Assembly: GCA_944989445.1 (NCBI GenBank)
Contig: CALYLW010000060.1
Span: 809,959-873,958, forward strand
Direction: 5' to 3'
Source: Ampullaceana balthica
Lineage: Eukaryota; Mollusca; Gastropoda; Lymnaeidae
Length of the DNA: 64,000 bases
Shown: in pieces, positions 52,491 to 63,330 of the stretch
Layout: each line of letters starts with the position of its first letter
How positions within the stretch are numbered: position 1 is the stretch's first letter
Position numbers and translations under genes: made by a program
The notes under the pieces: generated by a model
Told to the model about the DNA's origin: nothing
Databases searched by the model: none
Seen by the model: the letters and a program-made list of their open reading frames with translations, nothing else

Positions 52491-53768
52491 TGTGATAATA
52501 ACGGCCCAAGTCGATCGAGACAGACAAACAACACGAATGACATGGTTGCAATAATCGGAAATATTTTATTAGATCGCCACAGCAAACTTGGATATAAATT
52601 TTAATGATAGCACGGTCCAGGAATCAAATAAGTGGAGTAGGGGCAAATTACCCCAGGTTATTGATAGAGACATTTTGAAGTATGCCACATGTCAACATCA
52701 CAAATGTAAGTATCTTGGAAATGTCTTCTGTTTACACTCAGTTTACAACCAAATAAGCTCTTATTTAAATAATGAATACATGAGAGACCTTCTGATGTCG
52801 AGATAACAAACATGGTTGTTCCAAGCATTCCACGGCGAAGATATGTGCGTGGGACAGGTTCAGATACCAGGCATATCGCGGTCAGCAGGAAAAATAAACA
52901 AGTTCGGCCATCTGCACTGATCTCTCGCCCCGCCACCTTTTGCGCCCCTGCACGCATAGCAAACCTGCATCCATATAGCACCCACCAGAGAAAGAAAAAA
53001 TAACATGTCAGGTTTATGTTACGAACTCTTGTCCAAATATTTGTCGATTACTAACCAGCAGCCAAGGACAGACCGGCTATTTTGAAATCTCCATTATGAA
53101 CCGGAAGAACTCGTTTGAACTCTCAAGCCCAAGCGCATATCGCAGGTCAGTCATCCTACGCAGTGATCATAACAATCAGTTGACCTCTGACCCCGATCTG
53201 TTGGTTAAAAACATCGCGCACATAAAATTCTTTAAAAAAAAATTTCTTTAAATTTTAAACAAAACACGCTGCGTTTTTTTTTCCTAAATCCCTTATATAA
53301 CAATGTCAACATTTTTTTTATTATTAATCTTTAGATTTAGTCTTAAATAAATGATAAATAGCGTCATTGCTTTTATTTGACTAGCTTTCATGTGATCAGC
53401 AACCTCAAAGGAATGAATGCGATTTGGAGAATGAGGAGATTTATGAAGACTAAAGAGATTTTCATTGATGCCATTAGGGATTAGTTTACGAATTAGCGGT
53501 CGATATTTGTTCTCTGAAATGTATGTGTCTCATGTCAAGCTTTTATGAAGTAAAAAAATAATAATCAAGTTTCTCAAATTTGTACACAGAATATCTAAAC
53601 TGGCATTGATCCACGATGAATCTGACTTCCCTTGAGACTAAGGTTTTTGTCACTGTTAGTGTTTTAACTTTCTCAATGATTGGGTGTGGCCGACAAATCG
53701 ATAGAGATCTTTACAGGTCAGTGAGAGAGAATAGAGTTTTGAACATAGGAACCTACAGTTTAAGATTA
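52491..53768. other. No gene seen
   Basis: Short open frames on both strands (52588-53003, 53616-53804) resemble nothing I know. Confidence 0.4.
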
Positions 53769-54465
53769 GGTTGTAAAGTTGGAGTTCACTACTTACATAA
53801 CTAAATCATGTTGTAAAGGTGGGAGGTCAATACTTACATAACTAAATCATGTTGTAAAGGTGGGAGGTCAATACTTACATAACTAAATCATGTTGTAAAG
53901 GTGGGAGGTCAATACTTACATAACTGAATCATGTTGTAAAGGTGGGAGGTCAATACTTACATAACTAAATCATGTTGTAAAGGTGGGAGGTCAATACTTA
54001 CATAACTAAATCATGTTGTAAAGGTGGGAGGTCAATACTTACATAACTAAATCATGTTGTAAAGGTGGGAGGTCAATACTTACATAACTAAATCATGTTG
54101 TAAAGGTGGGAGGTCAATACTTACATAACTAAATCATGTTGTAAAGGTGGGAGGACAATACTTACATAACTAAATCATGTTGTAAAGGTGGAGGTCAATA
54201 CTTACATAACTAAATCATGTTGTAAAGTTGGAGGTCAATACTTACATAACTAAATCATGTTGTAAAGTTGGAGGTCAATACTTACATAACTAAATCATGT
54301 TGTAAAGTTGGAGGTCAATACTTACATAACTAAATCATGTTGTAAAGGTGGGATGTTACTGCGTACATATCTAAGGTTGGTTTGTTTAGGTTGGAGACAT
54401 TGCGTACACAACTAAGATTGCGTTGTACAGGTTGCAGGTCATTGCGTACACAGCTACAACCTGCG
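53769..54465. repeat. 41-bp minisatellite, about 14 copies with degenerate ends
   Basis: The unit is ATCATGTTGTAAAGGTGGGA followed by GGTCAATACTTACATAACTA and A. Most copies appear identical. The last regular copies are shorter (GTTGGAGG for GGTGGGAGG). The 3' edge decays into GGTTGNAGGNCATTGCGTACA forms up to about 54465. Confidence 0.97.
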
Positions 54466-55257
54466 AGAAACTATTACCAGCGATATGATAAAAATGTCAA
54501 TTAATGATCTGGCGACAAGAACACTGAACATAAACACAGCAATCTCAACCACGTGACCCTGCGCGGTCATACAGATGCGTTTGTTGATATCGCAAGAATG
54601 TGTTCAATTAGTTGCGTGCTAGGTTCACATTGGGTGCATGTTAGCTAATGGGCAATCACTTCATTCCACAACATTCCTTTTCCCCATTGAGAGCACTCTT
54701 GCAAAATTAAAAAAAACTTTAAACGGATTAAGGTTGCTTTGAATATAATTCAAATACTTTGAGGTCTCGTCCAGAAACCGTTGAAGAAATGATACTATTT
54801 AGATGTATAATTTGAAATTGTTTCTGTCTCAATAGGAATTTTATTCTCTAAATTTAGACTGTTAGGGAGATTTAAAAAATCAAATCTCCACCAAGGAAAA
54901 GAGAATTATGGCATAGCTTCCGGTTCATCCAACTGCGTCTAATAGTTCAACAATGCGTAGCAAACATACACCAAATTTGTGACGGAAGATGATGATTCTT
55001 CCCTGTTTCATTTATTCAATAATACAATAGTTTTTTTAACGTATCTACATTTATTTTATATGATGAAAAAAAGAAGAGAATTTTGTGTGCGTGTGTGTGC
55101 GTGTGTGTGTGTGACGTATTTCGTGAAGAATAATTTTAATGTTGAATTAAAATCTTTGTCAAACTTTTTCAATTACCCGTTTTCTTAAAAGTTTTTAAAT
55201 GTACTGTCGTCCAAAGTTTGAGTTAGCCTGACAGGACGTAACAAAACTGTTTAACTT
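54466..55257. other. No gene seen
   Basis: AT-rich sequence with a GT tract at 55085-55113. Nothing is recognised except a short AGCCTGACAGGACGTAACAA (55226) that also occurs, slightly changed, in the dispersed repeat at 63211-63330. Confidence 0.45.
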
Positions 55258-55490
55258 GCAATAATAAAACAGGTCCAACACACAAACAACATTAAAACAA
55301 ACGAGGAAAAAAAGAAAAGAAACAGTTGCAGCAGAGAGATCTTTACAAAAGGCTGGACATGAAAGAGGCAGTGTATTATGTTTTAAAAGATATAAAGCCA
55401 TTTTGGCTTGGACACACCGACAGCATGGACGAATCCCACCTCACGACTCCCTCCACCACAGTGGGGTTTGGAGGAATACGATTTGTAATC
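55258..55490 (+). pseudogene. hAT transposase N-terminal fragment
   Basis: This stretch aligns by eye with 560-780 of the first hAT element: a Lys-rich lead (KKKKRKKQ), then KRLDMKEAVYYVLKD against KRLDITEAVSFVLEE, then GHTDSMDES, then TCCCTCCACCACAGT at the DNA level. It is open in one plus-strand frame from 55326 to 55586, but the last part of that frame is already in the following G/C-run and MITE sequence. The rest of the transposase does not follow in this orientation. It is a fragment of the same family as the 343-3526 element, cut by the MITE insertion at 55526 and by later rearrangement. A family 3' terminus is at 59113-59181. Confidence 0.75.
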
Positions 55491-55525
55491 CCCCCCCCCA
55501 AAAAAAAATCAATAAAAAAATCAAA

Positions 55526-55791
55526 GGGGCCGTCCATAAAGTACGTCATGCTCCAGAAAAGGGGGAGGGTGTGTAAGAAAGTGTGACAGTTTGTGACAGG
55601 GGGAGGGGGGTCTGACCATGTGTGACGTCACGGTGTTTTATATTAAATTGTAATTATTTTGTTAATAAAAAAACACGTTTTTGTTCGAAAGTGTGACGTA
55701 CTTTAGGGGGGGGGTTCCAAGATTCGTGACAGGGGGGAGTGGGGAGTTAAAAATGGTCAAAAATAGCGGGACTTACTTTATGGACGGCCCC
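55526..55791. mobile_element. MITE with GGGGCCGTCCATAAAGTA ends
   Basis: The left end GGGGCCGTCCATAAAGTACG and the right end ACTTACTTTATGGACGGCCC plus C are inverted repeats. The flanks offer only AAA on both sides as a possible 3-bp duplication. The interior is non-coding, with GTGTGACGT motifs in both halves. This terminus is familiar from MITEs in several invertebrates; the superfamily is uncertain. Confidence 0.88.
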
Positions 55792-56109
55792 AAAGGATGG
55801 GTTTTCTTTGTTGATGTTTTTCTAAAGTAAAATTATGAATTCAATATCTTTGAGTTAATATTTAGTTATATATATATTTATTAAAGGCGTGAAAGCATAG
55901 ACATGTTTATGTACAGGTAGTCTTCCGGTTACGATGGGCCCATCCCGACTTACGCTGTTTCGTGGTTACGAACGAGCCTGCTTAAAAAAAAATATAACGT
56001 GTTGTTAAATATATATTTTTTTTAAAAATGTTCATGGGGTAACGAATGGTTTTCTCTATTTGAAATAAAAAAAATTATTGAAAAATATGTACTATTATTA
56101 TTTCAACCT
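55792..56109. other. AT-rich, possible old repeat
   Basis: CAGGTAGTCTTCCGGTTACG followed by CCCGACTTACGCTG (55913-55965) resembles a common terminal motif of a small dispersed repeat. No gene is seen. Confidence 0.4.
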
Positions 56110-56400
56110 AAAAATTTTGTTTGTGAATTTTTCTCATAGCGAAGTTTTCAAACAAGTCAGTAAAGCTAAGTAAGCTCACAAGTTCCTTTTCAATGCTCAT
56201 TATAGCATACTCAGTCTTTGTTGTCTCATGCAAATTTTTACTCATTTTATATTCTTTTCAACTTTGAAAAGAAGCGCTGCAGTTTCATGTCATCATTGAA
56301 AGACAGATGCGAAGTGCGATGTGTACATTTGTAAAGGACTGTGTGAAATTTAAATCCTTCAAAAGCAGCAAAATTTTTAGCTCTGTGCTCGTGTTTTGAG

Positions 56401-57650
56401 TAGAGGTCTACCGATATATCGGCTGGCCAATATATCGGCACCGATATCAGGATATCGGCAATATCGGTATCGGTAGCATGTAAAGGTCCCGATATTGACG
56501 TCACCGATATTTCATAATAAGAGATATTTTGACCCCAAAAAAACAACAACAAAAAACAACTATCATTTACATTTACAATATCTCAACAAATTAATATATC
56601 GATCCCGATACTGGTATTGAAATAGCCAAAAGAGTTCTAGTATTAATATCTACAGCCACGATACAGTGTGCCATGTGCTATGATATTTTTTAGGTATCGG
56701 CCGATTTTCGTATGCTCGGAAATACTGTGTAAATAGTGCCGATGCCAAGTATATCGTAATTGCTCTAATAAATGGATAACATGTAAACATTATGTTCACA
56801 TAATTGCTCTAATAGCAAAGATGCACGCAGAATCGCAGATGTCTAAAACATTTCGTTTCGTATGGAATAACAAAATGTACCGTGTGCAGACGTGTGCAAC
56901 CATTCATCCTTCAACCTCATTTCACTCTATTACTATTGCTTTGTTCTCATTGTTTCATTCATAAAAGGTGGCCGTGTGCAAAAGCCATTAAACTATTGGT
57001 TAGAATTACTAATTATGAGTCAAAAGACGAAGTTTTAAAAGGAGTACCTAATTTTGCTTGTACATTTTGATAAAGGACGGTTCGTTTTGTCATGAGTCCT
57101 ATGTAGGTCATGATCTGAAACTTGTAAACACATCAGAAACTTCGTTTTGGAAAATAAATAAATAAATCGGTAATATCGGCATAAATGGATTTCGGTAGAG
57201 TGTAGACCCCTAAATTATAAAATATAAATAATTACGAGTGATAAATTTAAGAATGACGTCATCAATTATGACCGCTTTTTTTTGTCCTAACAAATACTCA
57301 TATCGGAAAAAAATATCGGTAGTATCGGTAATATGCATATCGGTAGACCCCTAAATTACAAAATATAAATAATTAAGAGTGATAAATTTAAGAATGATGT
57401 CATCAAATATGACCGCTGTTAATGTTTTTTTGTCCTAACAAATAGTCATATCGGAAAAAAATATCGGTAATATCGACAAAAATGCATATCGGTAGACCCC
57501 TTATATATTATATAAATAATTAGGAGTGATACATTTAAGAATGACGTCATCAAATATGACCGCTGGTTTTTGTCATTACAAATACTCACATCGGCAAAAA
57601 AAATATCGGTATCGGCAATATCGGCAAAAATGCATATCGGTAGACCCGTA
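56401..57650. mobile_element. 1250-bp non-autonomous hAT-like element with 8-bp target duplication
   Basis: The ends TAGAGGTCTACCGATAT and, on the other strand, TACGGGTCTACCGATAT agree at 15 of 17 positions. GTTTTGAG is duplicated exactly at 56393-56400 and 57651-57658. The interior is packed with ATATCGG(T/C)A-type motifs near both ends, as expected for subterminal transposase-binding sites. No transposase is recognised. It is inserted into the older hAT relic on the minus strand, which resumes on the other side. Confidence 0.93.
57190..57645. repeat. Triplicated terminal segment of the 56.4-kb element
   Basis: A segment of about 147 bp (GTAGACCCCTAAATTA, AGTGATAAATTTAAGAATGA, GTCATCAAATATGACCGCT, ATATCGGAAAAAAATATCGG, ATGCATATCGGTAGACCC) is present three times in tandem, starting about 57200, 57341 and 57489. 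Each copy ends in a full copy of the element's own terminus. Confidence 0.92.
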
Positions 57651-58689
57651 GTTTTGAGTTTCGCATTGGGCTACTTCCTTTTCCTGGGTCTGGACAATAA
57701 ATTTGTAAAGAGATATGAAAATTTGACTAATTCAGAAGGTAAGCAGTCTTCGAAATCGCTTGAGCTTTCTTCCATTAACTTGGCTGCTGCCCATCGGATA
57801 GCGAAATTGCTGAGCTCAGTTAGGTTTGAACGAAAGCCAAATTTCTCATGGATATCTTTATATGCGCCTAACCGATGTTGTAGGGTTTAAGAAAGTTTGT
57901 CAATGATTACCAGAAATACCTCAACCTTGAACTTTTGTCTGACGCTTTCTTTTTTTTTAATTTTTTTATAGCATTGAAGATTGTTTATACTCTCTTTTTT
58001 ACCACGGACTTGTCCTTTCCTTTGTCTTCATAGTTATCAAATTAAGAATGCTGTCTTTTAGCAAACTGAAATTAAAGTAAAATAGCGACTTGCAGTTGTT
58101 CAAGTTCCTTTAGAAATCCTTCTACTTCAAGTCGACAGTCACGTGGCTGATTTTAGTTTGTGAGCCCGGTTTCTTGCTGGGATACAGTGCTATAAAAATT
58201 ATCAATTATAATTATTTTATTATTAATTCTTCCAGTGCTGCGATATTCTCATGGGATGAGTTATTAACAGACCTTACAGCATCGTGTCAGGCTAACCATC
58301 TTGTGTCAGACAAAGCTTTGTTAACATGCATCAATTTCATGTGTTTTTGAAGTACCTGTCAACGATGAGTAGATGCAACAAGCGGGTATAAAGATTTTGC
58401 AGAAGGCAAAAAATCTGACTGCAGTAGGACGACCTGCTGCACTTTTCCCAACCAAATTAAGGGAATGAGCTGTGCACGGCACACAATGAGCAACACTGCA
58501 CTTCTCATAAAGAATAGCCTGGTTTCCGTTATAATACCTACTCATATTTGCCGCATTGCCGTATAACTGTCCAAGGCATTTTCAGGGATTCATACAAACA
58601 TTTGCCTGCATCTTCATTATACACTATAATTTATAATAAGTTTGGGGGACCTTAAATTATTGGGGGCCCATAGCTTAAGCCCGTTCAGC

Positions 58690-59112
58690 GCCCCCCTTTT
58701 TAATCCGTCATAGGGGGATGGGGTCACTCGTCTGTGACGATGTGTGACGAGGGGGTGGAGTATGTTTAAAAATGTGACGTCACATCAAAAACGCGCAACT
58801 TTATAAATAAAAGTTCCATTTAAATATTTGATTGTTTACCATTTATTTAATTGCATTTTCAATGGCTTCACGCGTGTTACAACATTAGAGTACAGACTTA
58901 CACTAAATACATATTTAAATGACAAAAAATAATTTGCAACATGTTAATTTTTATTGAGAAAATACGGTTGGGGGGGGGGTGTGTGTCACGCCTTTGTGAC
59001 GTCATATCGTAAAATAATGGGTGGGGGTCTAAATTTTTGTGACAAAGTATGACGCTGGGGGAGGGTGGGGTAAAAATCGGCAACCTCACGTGACGTCATT
59101 TATGGACGGCCC
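58690..59112. mobile_element. Related MITE, one clear end
   Basis: The right end GACGTCATTTATGGACGGCC plus CCC (to 59112) matches the 55526-55791 MITE terminus. The left part has TAATCCGTCATAGGGGGATG and TGTGACGTCACATC, similar to the interior of that MITE. The left terminus itself is degraded. Recurrent GTGACGTCA motifs occur throughout. Confidence 0.7.
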
Positions 59113-59181
59113 CCTTCAGTCGTGAAGGGGTGACACCATGAGCTACCGCCCCGGGTGACACCAACCCTAGTGACGCCTCTG
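59113..59181. mobile_element. hAT terminus of the 343-3526 family
   Basis: Read on the minus strand it begins CAGAGGCGTCACTAGGG, agreeing at 16 of 17 positions with the left end of the first element. It continues with GTGTCACCCGGGGCGGTAGC. The matching far end of this copy and the 8-bp duplication of TAGATACC (59182-59189) were not found. The element is therefore broken. Confidence 0.85.
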
Positions 59182-59598
59182 TAGATACCATCATCTAACT
59201 AAAATCAGTTATAATTGATTCATCAATATGTTCTGGAAAGACGTTAAACAAAAACATTATTTTGAACCAAATGAATTTGTTTCTTTTTGCACTGTAATGT
59301 AAATCTTCACTTTTGAGCATGCGTAGCAATATTCTATCAAACCCAAACGAATTTTACAAGATAAATGAAAAAATCAAAACTATTTTTCGAAGCATAGGTA
59401 GAAAAAAAACACAGAAATATAAAGTTTGAAAAATCATATAGTCTAGTGAAAACGTTGACCTTCAGAGATTTTTTAAATATTTTAAGTTTCTTTTTTTCGT
59501 TGAGAGGGTGGCGATGATGGCGGATAATCAATAATACATTCTGATAGGATAGGAGAATGGAGTGGGGGGGGGGTGTTGATTTTATTAGCTAGTTTGAC
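59182..59598. other. No gene seen
   Basis: AT-rich spacer with a G-run at 59563. Confidence 0.4.
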
Positions 59599-59845
59599 AC
59601 TAGCTGACCCGTCGCGCGTTGCAACGATATCAGTGTAAAGTAGGGATTAGCCGGATATGGTTTTTTATTATTTGCCGAATCCGGATAGTTTGGCCCTAAT
59701 ATTTACCGGATCAGGATTCTGGATCCGGATATCTCCACATTTAAGTGTAAGAGCTAATAGGGTGTTCTTCATATCAAGTATGTCATACTATTTATTAAAA
59801 TATTTATTATCCTACAAATGAAGAGTATCTGGTATCGACGTTGTT

Positions 59846-59993
59846 ACACTGTCAAAGTCAACGATGAACATTTTACATTGTCAAAGTCAACGATGAACAT
59901 TTTACATTGTCAAAGTCAACGATGAACATTTTACATTGTCAAAGTCAACGATGAACATTTTACATTGTCAAAGTCAACGATGAACATTTTACA
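59846..59993. repeat. 29-bp tandem repeat, 5 copies
   Basis: GTCAAAGTCAACGATGAACA followed by TTTTACATT repeats five times at 29-base steps (59851 to 59967). The copies appear identical except the first. Confidence 0.97.
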
Positions 59994-60217
59994 ATGAATT
60001 GAATAAACGAACTCGAAGAACTTCAACGAACTGTGTAGTGTGTTCCAAGCAAACAGTGTTTACTGAGTGTGTAGTGTGATGTACAAGAAGTCGTGCCCTA
60101 TAACCATAATAAAACTGTTCTTTTATTCAGATAATTTAAGTTTAATATGCTGTTAATTAACTTAGATTGTTATCTTATGTAGTAAAGAAATATCTATACT
60201 TGTAACTTTTTAACGCA

Positions 60218-60395
60218 CTATCGATCCGAGGCAGACCCCGAGTCGCGGGTTCGAGCCCAGGTACTGGCAAGGCCCCTGGGGCATTGTGCTGGCCACACAT
60301 TCCCCTGCTCGTTAGTGGTGGCTAAAATCTTGTTAACGCTACATCACTTGCCCCATAGTCCGTCATGGACTGGAAAGGGGGTCAAACACTTTTTA
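60218..60395 (+). mobile_element. Partial tRNA-derived SINE, same family as 49.8 kb
   Basis: It carries a B-box (GGTTCGAGCCC, about 60248) and the shared body motif AACGCTACATCACTTGCC with GTCATGGACTG. The A-box region is degraded and the GATAA-type tail is absent. It lies inside the 59641-61312 element, so it is a third level of nesting. Confidence 0.75.
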
Positions 60396-61649
60396 ACTTA
60401 ATATATTTTTCTGGTATTGAAATTGATTCTTTTACTATATTTTGAGTAGATTTAAATGATTTGAATGGATCAACGCTTGTTAATTTGTTTATTTTGTTAT
60501 ATATTAATAATTTAATGTATAACTTAATTTATTACTTAACCTATTTTGTATCATTATTATATTCACAATAGACTAGAGTTTTAAAATTATAAAACTGAAT
60601 AAGATATAACTTGTAAGACAAGTAACATTTTTATTTTTAAGTTCCCAAATCAAATCACTATTGCAACTGCCATTTAAAGTTCAACGGAAAAAAAGTAATT
60701 AAAACAAACAAAAAAACAATTAATATTAAAATGATATAACTTAAATCATATAAGTAACATGTTTAAATTTGAATACTGAATTGAAAGTATTGAAAGATTG
60801 ACTACTGTCAACGTACTAGTCAATGACAAAGAAATGAAAAACGAAAGCCAAATCTCAGCCTGTCCAAGCTTCCAAGGCTCCTGTATAACTATATAGTTTA
60901 TCGTATAAACTAATAATTACAAATTAACATAAAATTATCATTTTTTAACATAAAATTATCATTTTGTAATATAAAATTAATATATCAGCTATAACAATGA
61001 AAATAATTTAATGACATGCGTAAATAAAATAGTTACTAGTTAGTAATTTCCGGTTAAACTTGGTCTTGTTGAAGAAAATTCTTGTTAAATGTACTGATTT
61101 CTGGTTATTGTTATTTTTACTTTTTAATACTTTTTATATATTTGTTTATAAACTAATTAATATTAATTTAATTTAATTGTAAAAATTCTTTACTACATTG
61201 ATATCCGGATACTATTCGGATCTGCCATAGGTATTTTCCGAATCCGGATAGTGGCGTTAATCCCGATATTTGGTCCGGATATCCGGCATTCCGGATATTC
61301 GGCTGTCTCCTAGTGTAAAGGAATGCATTCAAAGGAAACCAATGAGTTTTACTTTTTAAAAAACCATTATGTCATAAACCTTGGCGGAAGTGAGCTGAAA
61401 GAAATCAAAGTTGCATGGCAAACGGACAAATAAAATAATATTTCAAAAGCTCAAATAAGGAAAAAAAAACGATTTTAAAGGCTCCAACCCAAAGATGACT
61501 AATAATTTTTTTTAAAATAGTTTGCCATTGTACTCAACAACTGAACAAATTATCACGGTGATCGGTTGAATAAAATATAATTATATATCACTAAAGAACA
61601 CTGGCGCCCCAAATGATATAAATTTCAAAATCCCTATATATTGCCACCT

Positions 61650-61826
61650 GGATCATGATGGATCTGTGTGTTAATATTTGTCAAGATCATGATGGATCTG
61701 TGTGTTAATATTTGTCAAGATCATGATGGATCTGTGTGTTAATATTTTTCAAGATCATGATGGATCTGTGTGTTAATATTTGTCAAGATCATGATGGATC
61801 TGTGTGTTAATATTTGTCAAGATCAT
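61650..61826. repeat. 34-bp tandem repeat, 5 copies
   Basis: GATCATGATGGATCTGTGTG followed by TTAATATTTGTCAA repeats five times with one substitution. It is local expansion of a module of the host repeat, which has TTATTTGTCAAGAT once in its other copies. Confidence 0.96.
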
Positions 61827-63210
61827 GTAAAATCGAATGGGCAAAAACTTCTTAAAGGTTAACACTAAAAAATTAATAATAATATTAATACATTACCCCC
61901 CCCCCACACACACACACACACACACACTTTTCCGGCAAAAAAAGGAATGACATTACGAGTTCAATTTCCTATAGTATTTTAATATTGACTGTCACGTATT
62001 TATGTATCAATTTAAGTCAAGGTACATCCATTAATAACCCAATAGCATTTTATAGAACTTATTTGATATGGGCAAAAAACGACATTTTGGGCCCCGACCC
62101 CTATGAGTGGTTTTTACAACAAAAACTAAAAAATGCCAGAACCCTATACGGAAGTGTATTCAACAGCTTCCCAAAGTTTCATGTCGATCGGTTAAATAGT
62201 GCCGGAAGCTAGTGTTTGAAATATTTATATAGCTCATATAAGGAAAAACAACATTAAGGGCCACCATGGCCTAAATGGTGCAAGATGTAAGTTTAAAAAA
62301 CAACGTAGATTTCAATCGGGATCATGATGGATATGGTTATTATTTTTTTTTCAAGATCGTGTGAAATCGAATGACGACAAAAATTCTTAAATGATTAATA
62401 AAACAAAAACCATCTCATTTCACGACCCCGGCCCGAAGGAATTGACATTAGGAGTTATTTGTGATATAATATTTTACTATAGGCTCTCAAGTTTTTATGT
62501 GAAAATGTTTGTCAAGATCAATACATTAACCCAGTATCTAACGCTTAAATTAATTTTTATATAGCAAATATAAGGGGGGAAATAACATTAAGGAGCCCAT
62601 AGGCCCAGTCGATGCAAGATGTCAAGTTCGAAACATCTGCGAATTTTAATCAATTTCATCATGGGGACTTAAATCTAAAACGTATACGAAAAAAGACATT
62701 TGGGGCCCAAGGCCCCGATGTAATGGACATTGGGAGTTCAGGCCCTATAGTATTTTAATATGGAGTATAAAGTTTTTATATATAAAGTTTGGTTAAGATC
62801 GATCCATTTACGCAGTAGCTAAAACTTAAAATAATTTTATATAACACATATAAGCGAAAAACGACATAAAGGGCCCTGAGCGCCCCATGAGTTTTTAAGT
62901 AATTTTGTTTAACTGTCAGCTCCATTCCGGAAGCGTACTCAACAGTCTCCAAAATTTTCATGGCGATCGGATGAATGGGGTAGTAAGCTATAAAGGACAT
63001 GCACACGCGCACACACACACATTCACACACACACAGACACATAATTTCATTTGTATATGTATAATTAGAGTTCTAACATACAGGGAAAATATGTAATGTA
63101 TCGATGTGATCTACGGTACAGCCACAGCCTAGATTTTCAGGAACTTTCAGGCGCGATATGTGATGAGTTTTGGGCAATATGAGTTTAATGACCTACTATG
63201 ACACTGAATA

Positions 63211-63330
63211 ATAGATGGATAACATGTAAACAGGAGATGAGTGAGCCTGGCAGGACGTAACAAAACAACGAACGTTTCGGCAAAGAGCCTTCCTCAACGA
63301 ACAAACAGTACACAAATAAAACGAATATAA
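63211..63330. repeat. Dispersed repeat, copy B
   Basis: TAGATGGATAACATGTAAAC, GAGTGAGCCTGGCAGGACGT, CGAACGTTTCGGCAAAGAGC and TTCCTCAACGAACAAACAGT match 44301-44420. See that entry for the tentative class. Confidence 0.82.

Larger units (their letters stand above)
56110..58620 (-). pseudogene. Second, older hAT transposase relic, interrupted by a TIR element
   Basis: Read from 58620 downward, blocks of a DUF4371/ZMYM1-like hAT transposase appear in order. GQLYGNAANMSRYYNG with CTAHSLNLVGKSA lies at about 58590-58420. ALSDTRW lies at about 58312-58290. AYKDIHEKFGFRSNLTELS and WAAAKLMEE with DCLPSELVKF lie at about 57870-57710. After the inserted element (56401-57650), SFTNVHIALRICLS, RFFSKLKRI (shifted frame) and MSIEKELVSLLSFTDLFENF lie at about 56360-56130, the C-terminal dimerisation domain. 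Stops and frameshifts separate the blocks. This copy differs clearly from the 343-3526 element (HSLNLVGKSA against HSLNLCGQHS), so it belongs to another subfamily. It would have cut and pasted its own element; now it is dead. Confidence 0.85.
59641..61312. mobile_element. 1672-bp non-autonomous hAT-like element with 8-bp target duplication
   Basis: The ends TAGGGATTAGCCGGATAT and, on the other strand, TAGGAGACAGCCGAATAT agree at 13 of 18 positions. GTGTAAAG is duplicated exactly at 59633-59640 and 61313-61320. CCGGAT/ATCCGG motifs crowd both subterminal regions. No transposase is seen. It contains a 29-bp array (59846-59993) and a SINE piece (60218-60395). The host repeat copy at 5275 supplies a natural empty site. 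Confidence 0.93.
59599..63060 (+). mobile_element. Second copy of the unclassified GGGCCCC repeat, interrupted
   Basis: It starts ACTAGCTGACCCGTCGCGCG (59599) and, after a 1672-bp insertion, resumes at 61321. It contains the same GGGCCCC, TATAGTATTTTAATAT and AAAGTTTGGTTAAGATC modules as 5275-9200. It has two 3' termini, a partial one at about 62090-62212 and a full one at about 62875-63050 with CATGGCGATCGGATGAATGG and a CA-rich tail. It is non-coding. Confidence 0.78.

Noticed and set aside
55258..59181. One continuous second copy of the 343-3526 hAT element
   Set aside because: The N-terminal piece is on plus while the larger transposase relic between is on minus and of another subfamily; no left terminus with a TAGATACC duplication was found.
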